This document shows positions 1 through 9,000 of a DNA stretch of 64,000 nucleotides, piece by piece; positions within the stretch are counted from its first letter, which is position 1, and each line of letters starts with the position of its first letter. The position numbers were made by a program, and so were the translations under genes. The notes under the pieces are model-generated. The model made no database searches. It saw nothing but the letters and a program-made list of their open reading frames with translations, and was not told the DNA's origin. Source of the stretch: Cellulomonas marina. Lineage in GTDB: Bacteria > Actinomycetota > Actinomycetes > Actinomycetales > Cellulomonadaceae. The stretch lies in NCBI RefSeq assembly GCF_900111925.1, contig NZ_FOKA01000003.1, positions 124,001 to 188,000 on the forward strand, written 5' to 3'.

Positions 1-91
1 GGTTGTGCTCGCGCATGCGGTCCTGGCGGGCGACGCGGCCGGCGTCGAGCGCCGGGCGCCCGGCGTGGTCCGACGCGTCCCCGAGCCCCAT
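1..91 (-). CDS. xylR: ROK-family transcriptional repressor, N-terminal fragment (probable XylR), cut by the window edge
   Basis: Only the first 30 codons are inside the window, reading leftwards. They end in the motif RQDRMREHN, the usual start of the winged-helix DNA-binding domain of ROK (repressor, ORF, kinase) regulators. The ATG at 91 is the simplest start; an in-frame GTG at 139 would add 16 residues. The gene is divergent from xylA, the normal place of the xylose repressor in actinobacteria, and an operator-like element overlaps the xylA promoter between them. In this family the protein represses xylA/xylB and is released by xylose. The assignment to xylose rests on context; the sugar-binding domain is not visible. 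Confidence 0.72.
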   Translation of the reverse strand, partial: MGLGDASDHAGRPALDAGRVARQDRMREHN

Positions 92-142
92 CGCGCCCGC
101 CGGCAGCGGTGCGGGGACGGGTGACGGGGCGGCGACCACGGG

Positions 143-188
143 TTGACCCTATCGGCTCCGAGCGCTTATGTTCATCGCGCCAACAAAA
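143..188 (+). promoter_or_regulatory. xylA promoter with overlapping XylR-type operator
   Basis: TTGACC at 143-148 and TATGTT at 167-172 are spaced by 18 bp and form a good housekeeping promoter. The -10 lies inside an interrupted inverted repeat, TTATGTT (166-172), 9 bp spacer, AACAAAA (182-188), one mismatch between arms. This is the architecture of ROK/XylR operators, so binding would block RNA polymerase. The operator role is inferred from position and symmetry. Confidence 0.65.
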
Positions 189-238
189 TGCCGTCGCAGC
201 CCCGCGTCGGCCCGCACCAGCTCGACGGAGACATCGCG

Positions 239-1426
239 ATGACGCGCACACCCACCCGTGAGGACAAGTTCTCGTTCGGCCTCTGGACCGTGGGCTGGCC
301 GGCCCAGGACCAGTTCGGCTCGGCCTCCCGCCCCGACCTCGACCCGGTCGAGTCCGTGCACAAGCTGGCCGAGCTCGGCGCCGCGCACGTGACCTTCCAC
401 GACGACGACGTGGTGCCCTTCGGCTCCAGCGACGCCGAGCGCGAGAAGATCCTCGACCGCTTCCAGGCGGCCCTGGAGGAGACCGGCATCACGGTCGAGA
501 TGGTCACGACCAACACCTTCAGCCACCCCATCTTCAAGGACGGCGCGTTCACCTCCAACGACCGCCGCGTCCGCCGCTACGGCCTGCGCAAGGTCCTGCG
601 GAACGTCGACCTGGCCGCGCAGCTCGGCGCCGACACGTTCGTCATGTGGGGCGGCCGCGAGGGTGCGGAGTACGACTCCGCCAAGGACCTCAACGCCGCG
701 CACGACCGCTACGCCGAGGGCATCGACACCGTCGCCGCCTACATCAAGGACAAGGGCTACGGCCTGCGGATCGCCATCGAGCCCAAGCCGAACGAGCCCC
801 GCGGCGACATCCTGCTCCCGACGATCGGCCACGCCCTGGCCCTCATCGCCAAGCTCGAGCACGGCGACATCGTCGGCCTCAACCCCGAGACGGGCCACGA
901 GCAGATGGCCGGCCTCAACTACACGCAGGGCATCGGCCTGGCGCTGTGGGCGGGCAAGCTCTTCCACATCGACCTCAACGGCCAGCGGTCCATCAAGTAC
1001 GACCAGGACCTCGTCTTCGGTCACGGCGACCTGTTCTCCGCGTTCGCCACCGTCGACCTCATCGAGAACGGCTTCCCCGCCGGCGGCCCCCGCTACGACG
1101 GCCCGCGCCACTTCGACTACAAGCCCTCGCGCACCGAGGACATGGACGGCGTGTGGGAGTCCGCGCGCGCCAACATGGCCACGTACCTCATCCTCAAGGA
1201 GCGCGCGCAGGCCTTCCGCGCCGACCCCGAGGTCCAGGCGGCCTTCGAGGAGTCCGGGGTGCTCGAGCTGTCGCAGCCGACGCTGGCGGAGGGCGAGTCC
1301 CTCGCCGACCTGCTGGCCGACCGCTCCGCGTTCGAGGACTTCGACGTCGACGCCGTCGCCGCCCGCGGCTTCGGCTTCGTCCGTCTCAACCAGCTGGCCC
1401 TCGAGCACGCGCTCGGCGCCCGCTGA
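239..1426 (+). CDS. xylA: Xylose isomerase (class I, actinobacterial type)
   Basis: Converts D-xylose to D-xylulose (and D-glucose to D-fructose) in the cytoplasm, first step of the isomerase pathway. The product is 395 residues, normal for Streptomyces-type enzymes. Visible signatures: the [10 protein letters not shown] start, HDDD with catalytic His54, [16 protein letters not shown] (metal site), [11 protein letters not shown] and FHIDLNGQ near the second metal site. The frame is open from a TTG at 143, but the ATG at 239 is chosen because it follows GGAG at 227-230 and matches the family N-terminus; the upstream part holds promoter and operator. xylB follows after a hairpin. Likely xylose-induced through XylR. 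Confidence 0.97.
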   Translation: MTRTPTREDKFSFGLWTVGWPAQDQFGSASRPDLDPVESVHKLAELGAAHVTFHDDDVVPFGSSDAEREKILDRFQAALEETGITVEMVTTNTFSHPIFKDGAFTSNDRRVRRYGLRKVLRNVDLAAQLGADTFVMWGGREGAEYDSAKDLNAAHDRYAEGIDTVAAYIKDKGYGLRIAIEPKPNEPRGDILLPTIGHALALIAKLEHGDIVGLNPETGHEQMAGLNYTQGIGLALWAGKLFHIDLNGQRSIKYDQDLVFGHGDLFSAFATVDLIENGFPAGGPRYDGPRHFDYKPSRTEDMDGVWESARANMATYLILKERAQAFRADPEVQAAFEESGVLELSQPTLAEGESLADLLADRSAFEDFDVDAVAARGFGFVRLNQLALEHALGAR

Positions 1427-1456
1427 CCCTCGGCCCACCCGCCGAGCACCGGCCGT

Positions 1457-1491
1457 CGGCCCGTCGCGCGCCCCGAGCGCGCGGCGGGCCG
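1457..1491 (+). terminator. Hairpin between xylA and xylB
   Basis: Arms 1457-1471 and 1477-1491 pair over 15 bp with one G-T pair around the loop CCCGA; no T tract follows. It may be a partial terminator or mRNA stabiliser setting a higher xylA:xylB ratio. Confidence 0.5.
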
Positions 1492-1608
1492 TCGCCGTCC
1501 CCTCTCCCGCCGTACCCCTCCCTGCACCCCCTCCCTGCACCCCCGCCCCTCCCCTCGGGGCGACGAGAGGTCGCCCGCGCCGACGCGGCCGACCGGACGA
1601 GGAACGTC

Positions 1609-3042
1609 ATGACGCTGGTCGCCGGGGTGGACTCCTCCACCCAGTCCTGCAAGGTCGTCGTGCGCGACGCCGAGACGGGCGCCCTCGTGCGCTCCGGCCG
1701 CGCGAGCCACCCCGACGGCACGTCCGTCCACCCCCGCCACTGGTGGGACGCGCTGCGCACCGCCGTCGACGACGCCGGCGGCCTGGCGGACGTCGACGCC
1801 GTGAGCGTCGGCGGCCAGCAGCACGGCATGGTCGCGCTCGACGCCGACGGCGAGGTCGTCCGTGACGCGCTGCTGTGGAACGACACGCGCTCGGCGGGCG
1901 CCGCCGAGGACCTCGTCGCCGAGCTGGGCGCGCAGGAGTGGGCCGACTCCGTCGGCTCGGTGCTCGTCGCCTCCCTCACGGTGACGAAGCTGCGCTGGCT
2001 GCGTGACGCCGAGCCGGAGAACGCGGCTCGCACGGCGGCCGTGGCGCTGCCGCACGACTGGCTGACGTGGCAGCTCGCGGGCGGGATGGCGGGGGTCGGG
2101 TTCGAGGGACTGGTGACCGACCGCTCCGACGTGTCCGGCACCGGGTACTGGTCCCCCCGCACCGGCGACTACCGCACGGACCTCGTCGAGCGCGCGCTGG
2201 GGCACGTGCCCGCGCTACCCCGGGTGCTCGGCCCGTCCGACCGTGCGGGCACCGGTACCGCGGACGTCCTTGGCGGCGGCTCCCCCGCGCTCGGCCCCGG
2301 CGCCGGCGACAACGCCGCCGCGGCCCTCGCGCTCGGCCTGCGCACGGGTGACGTCGCCGTGTCCATCGGCACCTCCGGCGTCGTCTCGGCCATCGCCGAC
2401 GCGCCCACCGCCGACGGCTCGGGCCTCGTCACCGGCTTCGCCGACGCCACGGGTCGCTTCCTGCCGCTGGCCTGCACCCTCAACGCGGCGCGCATCCTCG
2501 ACTGGGCCGCCCGCCTGCTCGGCGTCGACCACGCGCGCCTGGCGGAGCTGGCCCTGTCCGCCCCGGCCGGCGCCGACGGCCTCGTCCTCGTCCCCTACTT
2601 CGAGGGCGAGCGCACGCCGAACCTGCCCCACGCGGCGGCGGCCCTGCACGGCATGCGCCTGACGAACACGACGCCCGCGCACATCGCCCGGGCGGCGTTC
2701 GAGGGGCTGCTGTGCTCGCTGGCCGACGGGATCGACGCCCTGCGCGCGGCCGGCGTGCCGGTGCAGCGCGCGCACCTCGTCGGGGGCGCCGCCCAGTCCG
2801 CGGCCGTGCAGGCGCTCGCGCCGGACGTCCTCGGTCTCGAGGTGCACGTCCCGACCCCGGGCGAGTACGTCGCGGACGGGGCCGCACGCCAGGCCGCCTG
2901 GGTGCTCGCCGGTGGTGCCGAGGCACCCGCCTGGGTCCCCGCGCAGCCGCCGCTCGTGCTCAACCCCGGCTCCGCCGCCGACGGCACCCGCGTCCGCGAG
3001 CAGTACGCCGCGGCCCGAGGGCTCGTCCTCGGCCGGGGCTAG
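1609..3042 (+). CDS. xylB: Xylulokinase
   Basis: Phosphorylates D-xylulose to xylulose 5-phosphate with ATP, feeding the pentose phosphate pathway. The product is 477 residues, normal for FGGY kinases. Motifs in order: [10 protein letters not shown] (N-terminal phosphate loop), GGQQHGMV (sugar site), LLWNDTRS, the SIGTSGV phosphate-2 motif near residue 248, and GGAAQS in the C-terminal ATPase lobe. The ATG at 1609 has GAGGA 8 nt upstream; the longer open frame above it is the GC shadow of xylA. It sits 182 bp after xylA, on the same strand, and is probably co-transcribed with partial termination in between. Confidence 0.95.
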   Translation: MTLVAGVDSSTQSCKVVVRDAETGALVRSGRASHPDGTSVHPRHWWDALRTAVDDAGGLADVDAVSVGGQQHGMVALDADGEVVRDALLWNDTRSAGAAEDLVAELGAQEWADSVGSVLVASLTVTKLRWLRDAEPENAARTAAVALPHDWLTWQLAGGMAGVGFEGLVTDRSDVSGTGYWSPRTGDYRTDLVERALGHVPALPRVLGPSDRAGTGTADVLGGGSPALGPGAGDNAAAALALGLRTGDVAVSIGTSGVVSAIADAPTADGSGLVTGFADATGRFLPLACTLNAARILDWAARLLGVDHARLAELALSAPAGADGLVLVPYFEGERTPNLPHAAAALHGMRLTNTTPAHIARAAFEGLLCSLADGIDALRAAGVPVQRAHLVGGAAQSAAVQALAPDVLGLEVHVPTPGEYVADGAARQAAWVLAGGAEAPAWVPAQPPLVLNPGSAADGTRVREQYAAARGLVLGRG

Positions 3043-3045
3043 CCT
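3040..3045 (+). promoter_or_regulatory. -10 element for a leaderless VOC mRNA
   Basis: TAGCCT lies 6 nt upstream of the GTG at 3052, the spacing expected when transcription begins at the start codon. It overlaps the xylB stop codon. No convincing -35 box is visible. Confidence 0.4.
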
Positions 3046-3051
3046 CGGGGC

Positions 3052-3435
3052 GTGCACCGCAGCCGCCTGTCCACCCTGCTCGTCGACGCCCGGACCCAGG
3101 ACGCCGCCGCCAGCGCGGCGTTCTGGTCCGGCGCCCTCGGCACCGGCGAGGTCGACTCGCCGCCCGGCGAGCCGCAGTTCCTCTCGCTCCACGGCGCCGT
3201 GCACGGCCTGGTCATGGCGGTGCAGGCCGTCGACGACGAGCCGCGCTACCACGTGGACCTCGAGACGGACGACGTGCCGGCGGAGGTCGAGCGGCTCCTG
3301 GCCCTCGGTGCGGCCGAGGTCGGGCGGTGGCTGGGCTGCGTCACGCTGCGCGCACCGGGCGGGCACCTGCTCTGCGTCATCCCCGTGCACAGCGACCCGG
3401 AGGAGTTCGCGGCCCGCTCGCGCGTCTGGCCCTAG
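3052..3435 (+). CDS. VOC (glyoxalase/bleomycin-resistance/dioxygenase) family protein
   Basis: A 127-residue protein of the glyoxalase-like fold: a metal-centred beta-alpha-beta-beta-beta module, here with the late pattern of small actinobacterial VOC proteins (LLVDARTQDAAASAAFWSGA at the start, YHVDLETDD mid-protein, and RAPGGHLLCVIPVH at the end). The family includes glyoxalases, extradiol dioxygenases and resistance proteins, and the substrate cannot be read from sequence. It starts with GTG 9 nt after xylB and has no Shine-Dalgarno sequence; a TAGCCT hexamer 6 nt upstream suggests its own leaderless transcript, so it need not belong to the xylose operon functionally. Confidence 0.82.
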   Translation: MHRSRLSTLLVDARTQDAAASAAFWSGALGTGEVDSPPGEPQFLSLHGAVHGLVMAVQAVDDEPRYHVDLETDDVPAEVERLLALGAAEVGRWLGCVTLRAPGGHLLCVIPVHSDPEEFAARSRVWP

Positions 3436-3436
3436 T

Positions 3437-3463
3437 GCCGGCGCGCACGGGGCCCCCGCCGGC
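3437..3463 (+). terminator. Possible hairpin after the VOC gene
   Basis: GCCGGCG (3437-3443) pairs with CGCCGGC (3457-3463) around a 13-nt loop directly after the TAG stop. Weak by itself in such GC-rich DNA. Confidence 0.3.
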
Positions 3464-3485
3464 GCACCCGGGCGGGCCCGGCGGC

Positions 3486-3491
3486 TAGCGT
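3486..3491 (+). promoter_or_regulatory. -10 element for a leaderless oxidoreductase mRNA
   Basis: TAGCGT lies 7 nt upstream of the ATG at 3499, which decides that start over the GTG at 3490 (which would overlap the hexamer). Confidence 0.4.
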
Positions 3492-3498
3492 GGCGGGC

Positions 3499-4488
3499 AT
3501 GCTCGCCGCGACCGTCGTGCGCCCCTCCCCCGACGACCCGCTGGCCGGTCTCGCGGTGGGCGACCGGCCGGCGCCCGCGTCCCGGCCCGGCTGGACGACG
3601 GTCACCGTGCGCGCCGCCTCGCTCAACCACCACGACCTGTGGTCGCTGCGCGGCGTCGGGCTGCCCGCCGACCGGATGCCGATGGTCCTCGGCACCGACG
3701 CGGCCGGCGTGACGGACGACGGCCGGGAGGTCGTCGTCCACGCGGTGGTCGGCGGGCCGGGTGCGCGCGCCGTGCCGGCCGACGAGCCGCGCTCGCTGCT
3801 GTCCGAGCGCTACGACGGCACGCTGGCCGAGCAGGTGGCCGTGCCCGACGAGAACCTCGTCGCCAAGCCCGCGGCGCTGTCGTTCGCCGAGGCCGCCTGC
3901 CTGCCCACCGCGTGGCTCACCGCCTACCGCGCGCTCTTCGTCGCGGGCGGGGCGACGCCCGGCACGCGCGTCCTCGTGCAGGGGGCCGGCGGCGGGTTCG
4001 CCACGGCGACGGTCCTGCTGGGGGCCGCCGCCGGCCTGGACGTCACCGTCACCGGCCGGGACGCGGGCCGCCGCGACCGGGCGCTGGCCCTCGGGGCGTC
4101 CGCGGCGGTCGAGCCCGGGGCCCGGGTGCCGCGCGTGGACCTCGTGCTGGAGAGCGTCGGCCGGGCGACGTGGTCGCACTCGCTGCGCAGCCTGCGGCCG
4201 GGCGGCACGGTCGTCGTCGTCGGGCTGACGACGGGCGAGCCGGAGGACCCCGGCCTCACGCGGGTCTTCTTCCAGGACCTGCGGGTCGTCGGCTCGACGA
4301 TGGGCACGCGCGAGGACCTCGAGCGCCTGCTGCACCTGTGCGCGACGAGTGGCCTGCGCGCACCGGTCGACAGCACGTGGGCGCTGGCGGACGCGCGGTC
4401 GGCGCTGGCCCGGCTCGCCACGGGCGACGCATTCGGGAAGGTCGTCGTGGTTAGCGACGCCGACGAGGCCGGTCCCGCCGCCGGCTGA
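3499..4488 (+). CDS. Zinc-type alcohol dehydrogenase-like / quinone oxidoreductase (MDR superfamily)
   Basis: A 329-residue NAD(P)H-dependent medium-chain dehydrogenase/reductase. The N-terminal GroES-like domain carries VRAASLNHHDLWSLRG and VLGTDAAG; the Rossmann domain has the nucleotide loop VQGAGGGFA around residue 160, and ends with FGKVVVV. The structural zinc cysteines of true alcohol dehydrogenases are absent, which favours a quinone-reductase/enoyl-reductase-like activity. The substrate is unknown. It converges on the RAMA-domain gene downstream, with tandem repeats between them. The start at 3499 is preferred because a TANNNT hexamer sits 7 nt upstream and there is no Shine-Dalgarno sequence. 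Confidence 0.85.
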   Translation: MLAATVVRPSPDDPLAGLAVGDRPAPASRPGWTTVTVRAASLNHHDLWSLRGVGLPADRMPMVLGTDAAGVTDDGREVVVHAVVGGPGARAVPADEPRSLLSERYDGTLAEQVAVPDENLVAKPAALSFAEAACLPTAWLTAYRALFVAGGATPGTRVLVQGAGGGFATATVLLGAAAGLDVTVTGRDAGRRDRALALGASAAVEPGARVPRVDLVLESVGRATWSHSLRSLRPGGTVVVVGLTTGEPEDPGLTRVFFQDLRVVGSTMGTREDLERLLHLCATSGLRAPVDSTWALADARSALARLATGDAFGKVVVVSDADEAGPAAG

Positions 4489-4498
4489 CGCGTGGATC

Positions 4499-4561
4499 GG
4501 TGCCGGCGGGGACGGTGCCGGCGGGGATCGGTGCCGGCGGTGGTCAGTGCCGGCGGTGCGG
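4499..4561. repeat. Imperfect 15-17 bp tandem repeat, four copies, spanning the end of the RAMA gene
   Basis: The core GTGCCGGCGG occurs four times at 15-17 bp spacing between the convergent oxidoreductase and RAMA genes. The right-hand copy is coding (it makes the last residues of the RAMA protein), the others lie past its stop codon. Confidence 0.75.
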
Positions 4562-5518
4562 GCGCTGCTGCGCCGCCTCGGCGAGGGCGTCCGCCAGGGA
4601 CGGGCCGTCGTCGCCGAGGTGCCACGTGTGCCGCCCGTCGGGGACGTGCTCGGTCCGGGCGGCGGCCGCCGCGGCGCGACCGGGGTCGGCGTGCACCGAC
4701 CCGTCCGCGAGCACGACCAGCCCGTCGACGCGCAGCGTCGCCTCGTGCCGTTGCCCCCGCCGCGCGCGCACCCACACGAGCGCCTGGTCGGCGCCCAGCC
4801 CGCGGGCCAGCGCGACGAGCGCGGGGTCGGGCTCGGGAGCGGACTCGGGGGCGGGCTCGGCGTCGCGCTCGGGCTCGGGTCCTCGATCGGTACCGAGCTC
4901 CGCCGTCACCGGGACGGCACCCGTGAGCCGGGCGGGCTCGACGGGGCGGCGACCGCGCTCGTCGGCGGCGAGGGGCGCCACCTCCAGGAGCCGCCGGTCG
5001 TCGCCGCCGTGGACGACGCCGACCTGGAGGACCTGCACGTCCCGCCCGGAGCCGCGCAGGAAGTGCAGGCTGTCCGCGGCGCCCTCGGTGACCTCGGCGG
5101 TGAGGACCACGACGCGCACGCCGCGCTCGCCCGACGCGCGGTCGACGTAGGGGACCCGCTCCCGGAACCGGGCGTACTCGGCGGAGAAGCGGCTCGGGTC
5201 CCCGTCGAACGACCGGGACAGGTCGGCGGCGGACAGGCGGCCCGTGCGGCCCGCGTGGCGCAGCGCCCCGACGAGGGCGGCCTCGTCGAGCACCTGCGCG
5301 ACGACCACGACGAGCGGGCGGCCCGCCGCGTCGAGGCCGAGCAGCTCCGGGGCGTCCTCGCCCGGCGCGGCCCGCCGGACCGCGAACACCGGCTCGCCCA
5401 GCACCGCGGGCAGGCGGCGGTCCACCAGCGTGGCGCACTCGGCGAGGAAGGACCCCGCGACGGGCTGCATCGGCTGGACGGGACGCGCGTCGCCCTCGTC
5501 GAGCTCGAAGATCGGCAT
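4544..5518 (-). CDS. RAMA-domain (modified-DNA-reader-like) protein with degenerate nuclease-like N-terminal half
   Basis: 324 residues. The C-terminal ~80 residues (ATLRVDGLVVLADGSVH, then DGRHTWHL and SLADAL) fit the RAMA module, a small domain found with restriction enzymes and DNA methylases and proposed to read modified bases. The N-terminal half has LLGLDAAGRPLVVVVAQVL, the layout of a PD-(D/E)xK nuclease core strand, but the E-x-K position reads V-A-Q, so cleavage looks unlikely. An acidic Glu-Pro linker (residues ~205-225) joins the halves. Similar stand-alone proteins are widespread in actinobacteria as uncharacterised genes. Start ATG has GGGAGG upstream. No restriction or methylase genes are next to it. 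The nuclease-fold idea is my inference. Confidence 0.65.
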   Translation of the reverse strand: MPIFELDEGDARPVQPMQPVAGSFLAECATLVDRRLPAVLGEPVFAVRRAAPGEDAPELLGLDAAGRPLVVVVAQVLDEAALVGALRHAGRTGRLSAADLSRSFDGDPSRFSAEYARFRERVPYVDRASGERGVRVVVLTAEVTEGAADSLHFLRGSGRDVQVLQVGVVHGGDDRRLLEVAPLAADERGRRPVEPARLTGAVPVTAELGTDRGPEPERDAEPAPESAPEPDPALVALARGLGADQALVWVRARRGQRHEATLRVDGLVVLADGSVHADPGRAAAAAARTEHVPDGRHTWHLGDDGPSLADALAEAAQQRPHRRH

Positions 5519-5620
5519 GCCCGCCAGCCCCTCCCGGGCGCGTCCGCCCGCCGTGCCCCTCGCCTCGTCCGCGGCGTGACCTGCCCGGACCTGCCTACTC
5601 TCGCACAGCCCCGCGGGGCC

Positions 5621-6004
5621 TCAGGCCGGTGCGCCGGCCGCGGGTGCTGCGCCGGTCGCGGACCCGGGTACGGCGCCGGGCTCGTCGCCGGGCTCGTCGT
5701 CGGGCTCGTCGCCCCCGCGCAGGAGCGCCTCGACCCGCTCGACCTTCGCGTCCAGCTCCCCGGTCCAGCCGGGCCGGATGTCCGCCTTGAGCACGAGCGA
5801 GACCCGGTGCCCGTGCCGGCCCACCGCCTCGGTCGCGCGCCGGACGACGTCCATCACCTCGTCCCACTCCCCCTCGAGGGTCGTGAACATCGCGTCGGTG
5901 CGGTGCGGCAGCCCGGACGACCGGACGACGCGCAGGGCGTCGGCGACGGCCTCCGACACGGACTCGCCGGCACCCAGCGGCGCGACGGAGAAGGCGACGA
6001 GCAT
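5621..6004 (-). CDS. MTH1187/YkoF-family thiamine-binding protein
   Basis: 127 residues. MLVAFSVAPLG, DAMFTTLEGEWDEVMDVV and RVSLVLKADIRPG are the conserved blocks of the MTH1187 family, ferredoxin-like proteins that bind thiamine or thiamine-like pyrimidines and form oligomers. Family members usually stop near residue 100; here a 28-residue acidic, then Ala/Pro-rich tail (DEPDDEPGDEP) is added. The ATG at 6004 is chosen over a GTG at 6010 because all relatives begin MLVAFS and GAGAGG is well placed upstream. Lies 13 nt after the FAD/Fe-S dehydrogenase on the same strand, so probably co-transcribed. Confidence 0.85.
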   Translation of the reverse strand: MLVAFSVAPLGAGESVSEAVADALRVVRSSGLPHRTDAMFTTLEGEWDEVMDVVRRATEAVGRHGHRVSLVLKADIRPGWTGELDAKVERVEALLRGGDEPDDEPGDEPGAVPGSATGAAPAAGAPA

Positions 6005-6017
6005 GTCCACCAGCCTC

Positions 6018-9000
6018 TCAGAGGGTGGGCGCCGCGGCGCCCGGGGTCGGTGCGTGGGTCGATGCGCCGGCCGGTGCGTCGGTGGTAGCGCCGGTCGTCG
6101 AGGCGGTCAGCCGCGCCGCGAGGAGCTGCGCGAGGTGCAGGCCCTGGGCCCCCGCGAGCTGCTCGCCCTGCGTGCGGCAGGAGAAGCCGTCGGCCAGGTA
6201 CAGGTCTCCCGGCGCCCGGTCGCGCAGCGCCGGCAGCAGCATGTGCTCGCCGACCGCGACGGACACCTCGTAGTGGCCGCGCTGCATGCCGAAGTTCCCG
6301 GCGAGCCCGCAGCACCCGGCCATGACGTCGATCCGCGCGCCCGCCGCCGTGAGCAGCGACCGGTCGGCCGTCCACGTCATGACCGAGTGGTGGTGGCAGT
6401 GCGGCTGGACGACCGCCGTCACGTCCGACAGGTCCGGCACCGACCACCGGTCGCCCGGCCCGACGGGCGCCGGCGCGGTCAGCAGCTCCGCCAGGGTGTG
6501 GGTCGCGCGTGCGACGGCGACGGCCCGGGGGTCGTCGGGCAGCAGGTCCCGCAGGTCGGAGCGCAGGACCGCGGTGCACGAGGGCTCGAGCCCGACGATC
6601 GGGATGCCGTTCACCGCGAACGGCCCGAGCACCTCCAGGAGGTGCCGGAGCTGCCGCTTGGCGCCGTCGAGCTGGCCGGTGCTGATCCACGTCAGGCCGC
6701 AGCACGCGTCGTGCTCCGGGACGAGCACCTGGTAGCCCGCGTCCCGCAGCACCGCCACGGCGGCGTGCGCCACCTCCGGCGCGAGCGCGTCGGAGAAGGA
6801 GTCCGTCCACAGCACGACCGGCGGACGGCTGCCGCCGTCACCGGCGTCCGCCGGCGGCGGCGCCGCGGCACGACGGACGTCCACCGCGCCCGACCGCACG
6901 GCACGCCGGAACGGCCGGGGCGCGAAGCGGACCATCTGCCGGCGCGGGTCCATCCCCCCGGCGCGCAGCACCGCCCTCGCCACCGGTCGCACGCCGAGCA
7001 CGGCGTTGGCGACGCGGGCCAGCCCGGGCACGCCCGTGACGAGCCGCGCCCAGCGCGGGAGCCAGCCCAGCGCGTAGTGGTCGACCGGCCGCAGCCGCCC
7101 CCGGTACGTGCGGTGCAGCACCTCGGACTTGTACTGCGCCATGTCGACGCCCGCCGGGCAGTCCGAGGAGCAGGCCTTGCAGCTCAGGCACAGGTCGAGC
7201 GACTCGTGCACCTCCGGCGAGGACCAGCCGCGGGAGACGAGGGTGCCGTTGGCCATCTCCTGCAGGACGCGGGCCCGGCCCCGGGTGACGTCCTTCTCGT
7301 CCTTCGTCGCCAGGTAGGACGGGCACATGAACCCGCCGGACGCGGAGGTGTCGGCCCGGCACTTGCCCACCCCGACGCACCGGTGCACGGCCGTCGTGAG
7401 GTCGCCGCCGTCGTGCGGGAAGGCGAAGCCCGACGCCATCGGCAGCGGGCGCGCGGCGGGCCGTCGCAGGTCCGCGTCGAGCGGCCGCGGCCGCACGAGG
7501 ACACCGGGGTTGAGCAGGTCCCGCGGGTCGAACAGGTCCTTCACGGCGCCGAACAGCGCCACCGCGCGCTCGGAGTACATGACGGGCAGCAGCTCCGAGC
7601 GCGCGCGCCCGTCGCCGTGCTCGCCCGACAGGGAACCGCCGTGGGCGGCGACGAGATGCGCCGCATCCGTCATGAACGCCCGCAGCGGGTCCCCGGAGCG
7701 CTCCATCGGCAGGTCGATGCGCAGGTGGACGCAGCCGTCGCCGAAGTGGCCGTACGCGAGCCCGTCCACGCCGTGCGCGGCCATGAGCGCCTCGAGCTCG
7801 CGCAGGTAGGCGCCGAGTCGCTCCGGCGGGACGGCCGAGTCCTCGAACCCGGGCCACGCCTGCGCGCCCGACGGCGTCCGGCCCCCCAGCCCGGCGCCGT
7901 CGGCACGGATGCGCCACAGCGCCGACGCCTCCGGTCCCGGCGGGAAGACGCCGACCGACGAGGTCCCCGCGTCGGCGGCCAGCGCCCGGCCGCGGGCCAG
8001 CGCCTCCTCCACGGACGCGCCGCCCACCTCGACCATGAGCCAGCCGCCCCCGGGCGGCAGCGGCGGCACGGCGGCCGCCCCCTTCACGCGGCGCACCACG
8101 TCGACGAGGCGCGCGTCCATCCCCTCCACCGCCAGCGGCGCGTGCGCCAGCAGGGCGGGGACGGCGTCCGCGGCGCTCGGCATGTCGGGGTACCCCAGCA
8201 CGACGAGGACCGGCGCGGCGGCCACCGGCACGAGCCGGACCGTCGCCGCCAGCGTGGTGGTCAACGTGCCCTCGGTCCCGACGAGCGCCTTCGCGAGGTC
8301 CGTCCCCCGCTCGGGCAGGAGGTGCTCGAGGGAGTAGCCCGACACCTGCCGCCCGAACCGCCCGAGCTCCGTGCGCAGCAGGTCGAGGTTGCCCCGGACC
8401 AGGGCGTCGAGCCCCGGCACGGCGTCGAGGGCGCCCGCGCCGGCACCGGCCTCGAACCGGCGGCCCGTCCCGTCGACGACGTCGAGCGAGAGGACGTTGT
8501 CCGCGGTCCGGCCGTAGGCCACGGCGTGCGGGCCGCAGGCGTTGTTGCCGATCATCCCGCCGAGGGTCGCGCGGTTCATGGTCGAGGGATCCGGGCCGAA
8601 CCGCAGGCCGTGCGGCGCCGCCGCGGCCTGCAGGGACGACATGACGACGCCCGGCTCCACGCGCGCCGTCGCCGCCTCCGGGTCGACCTCGAGGATGCGG
8701 TCCAGGTGCACCGACAGGTCGAGGACGACGCCCGTGCCGACGCTGTTGCCGGCCACGGACGTGCCGCCGCCGCGCGCGGTGAGCGGCGTGCCGGTGGACC
8801 GCGCCACCTCGAGCGCCGCGAGCACGTCGTCCGTGTCCCGCGGGGCGACGACGACCTGGGGGACGACGCGGTAGTTCGACGCGTCGGTGGAGTACTCCGC
8901 ACGGCGGCGGGAGGAGTCGTCCACCGACCCGCGGACCGCGGCACGCAGCCGGCGCACGAGGTCCGCCCGTGCGAGGTCCGCGGTCCTGTCGTCCCCGCCG

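Noticed and set aside
143..238. TTG-initiated N-terminal extension of xylA
   Set aside because: It covers the promoter and operator; relatives begin at the ATG at 239, which has a Shine-Dalgarno.
149..1540. Long minus-strand open frame opposite xylA
   Set aside because: GC-rich shadow frame; repetitive Val/Glu/Arg composition and no domain, while xylA is certain on the plus strand.
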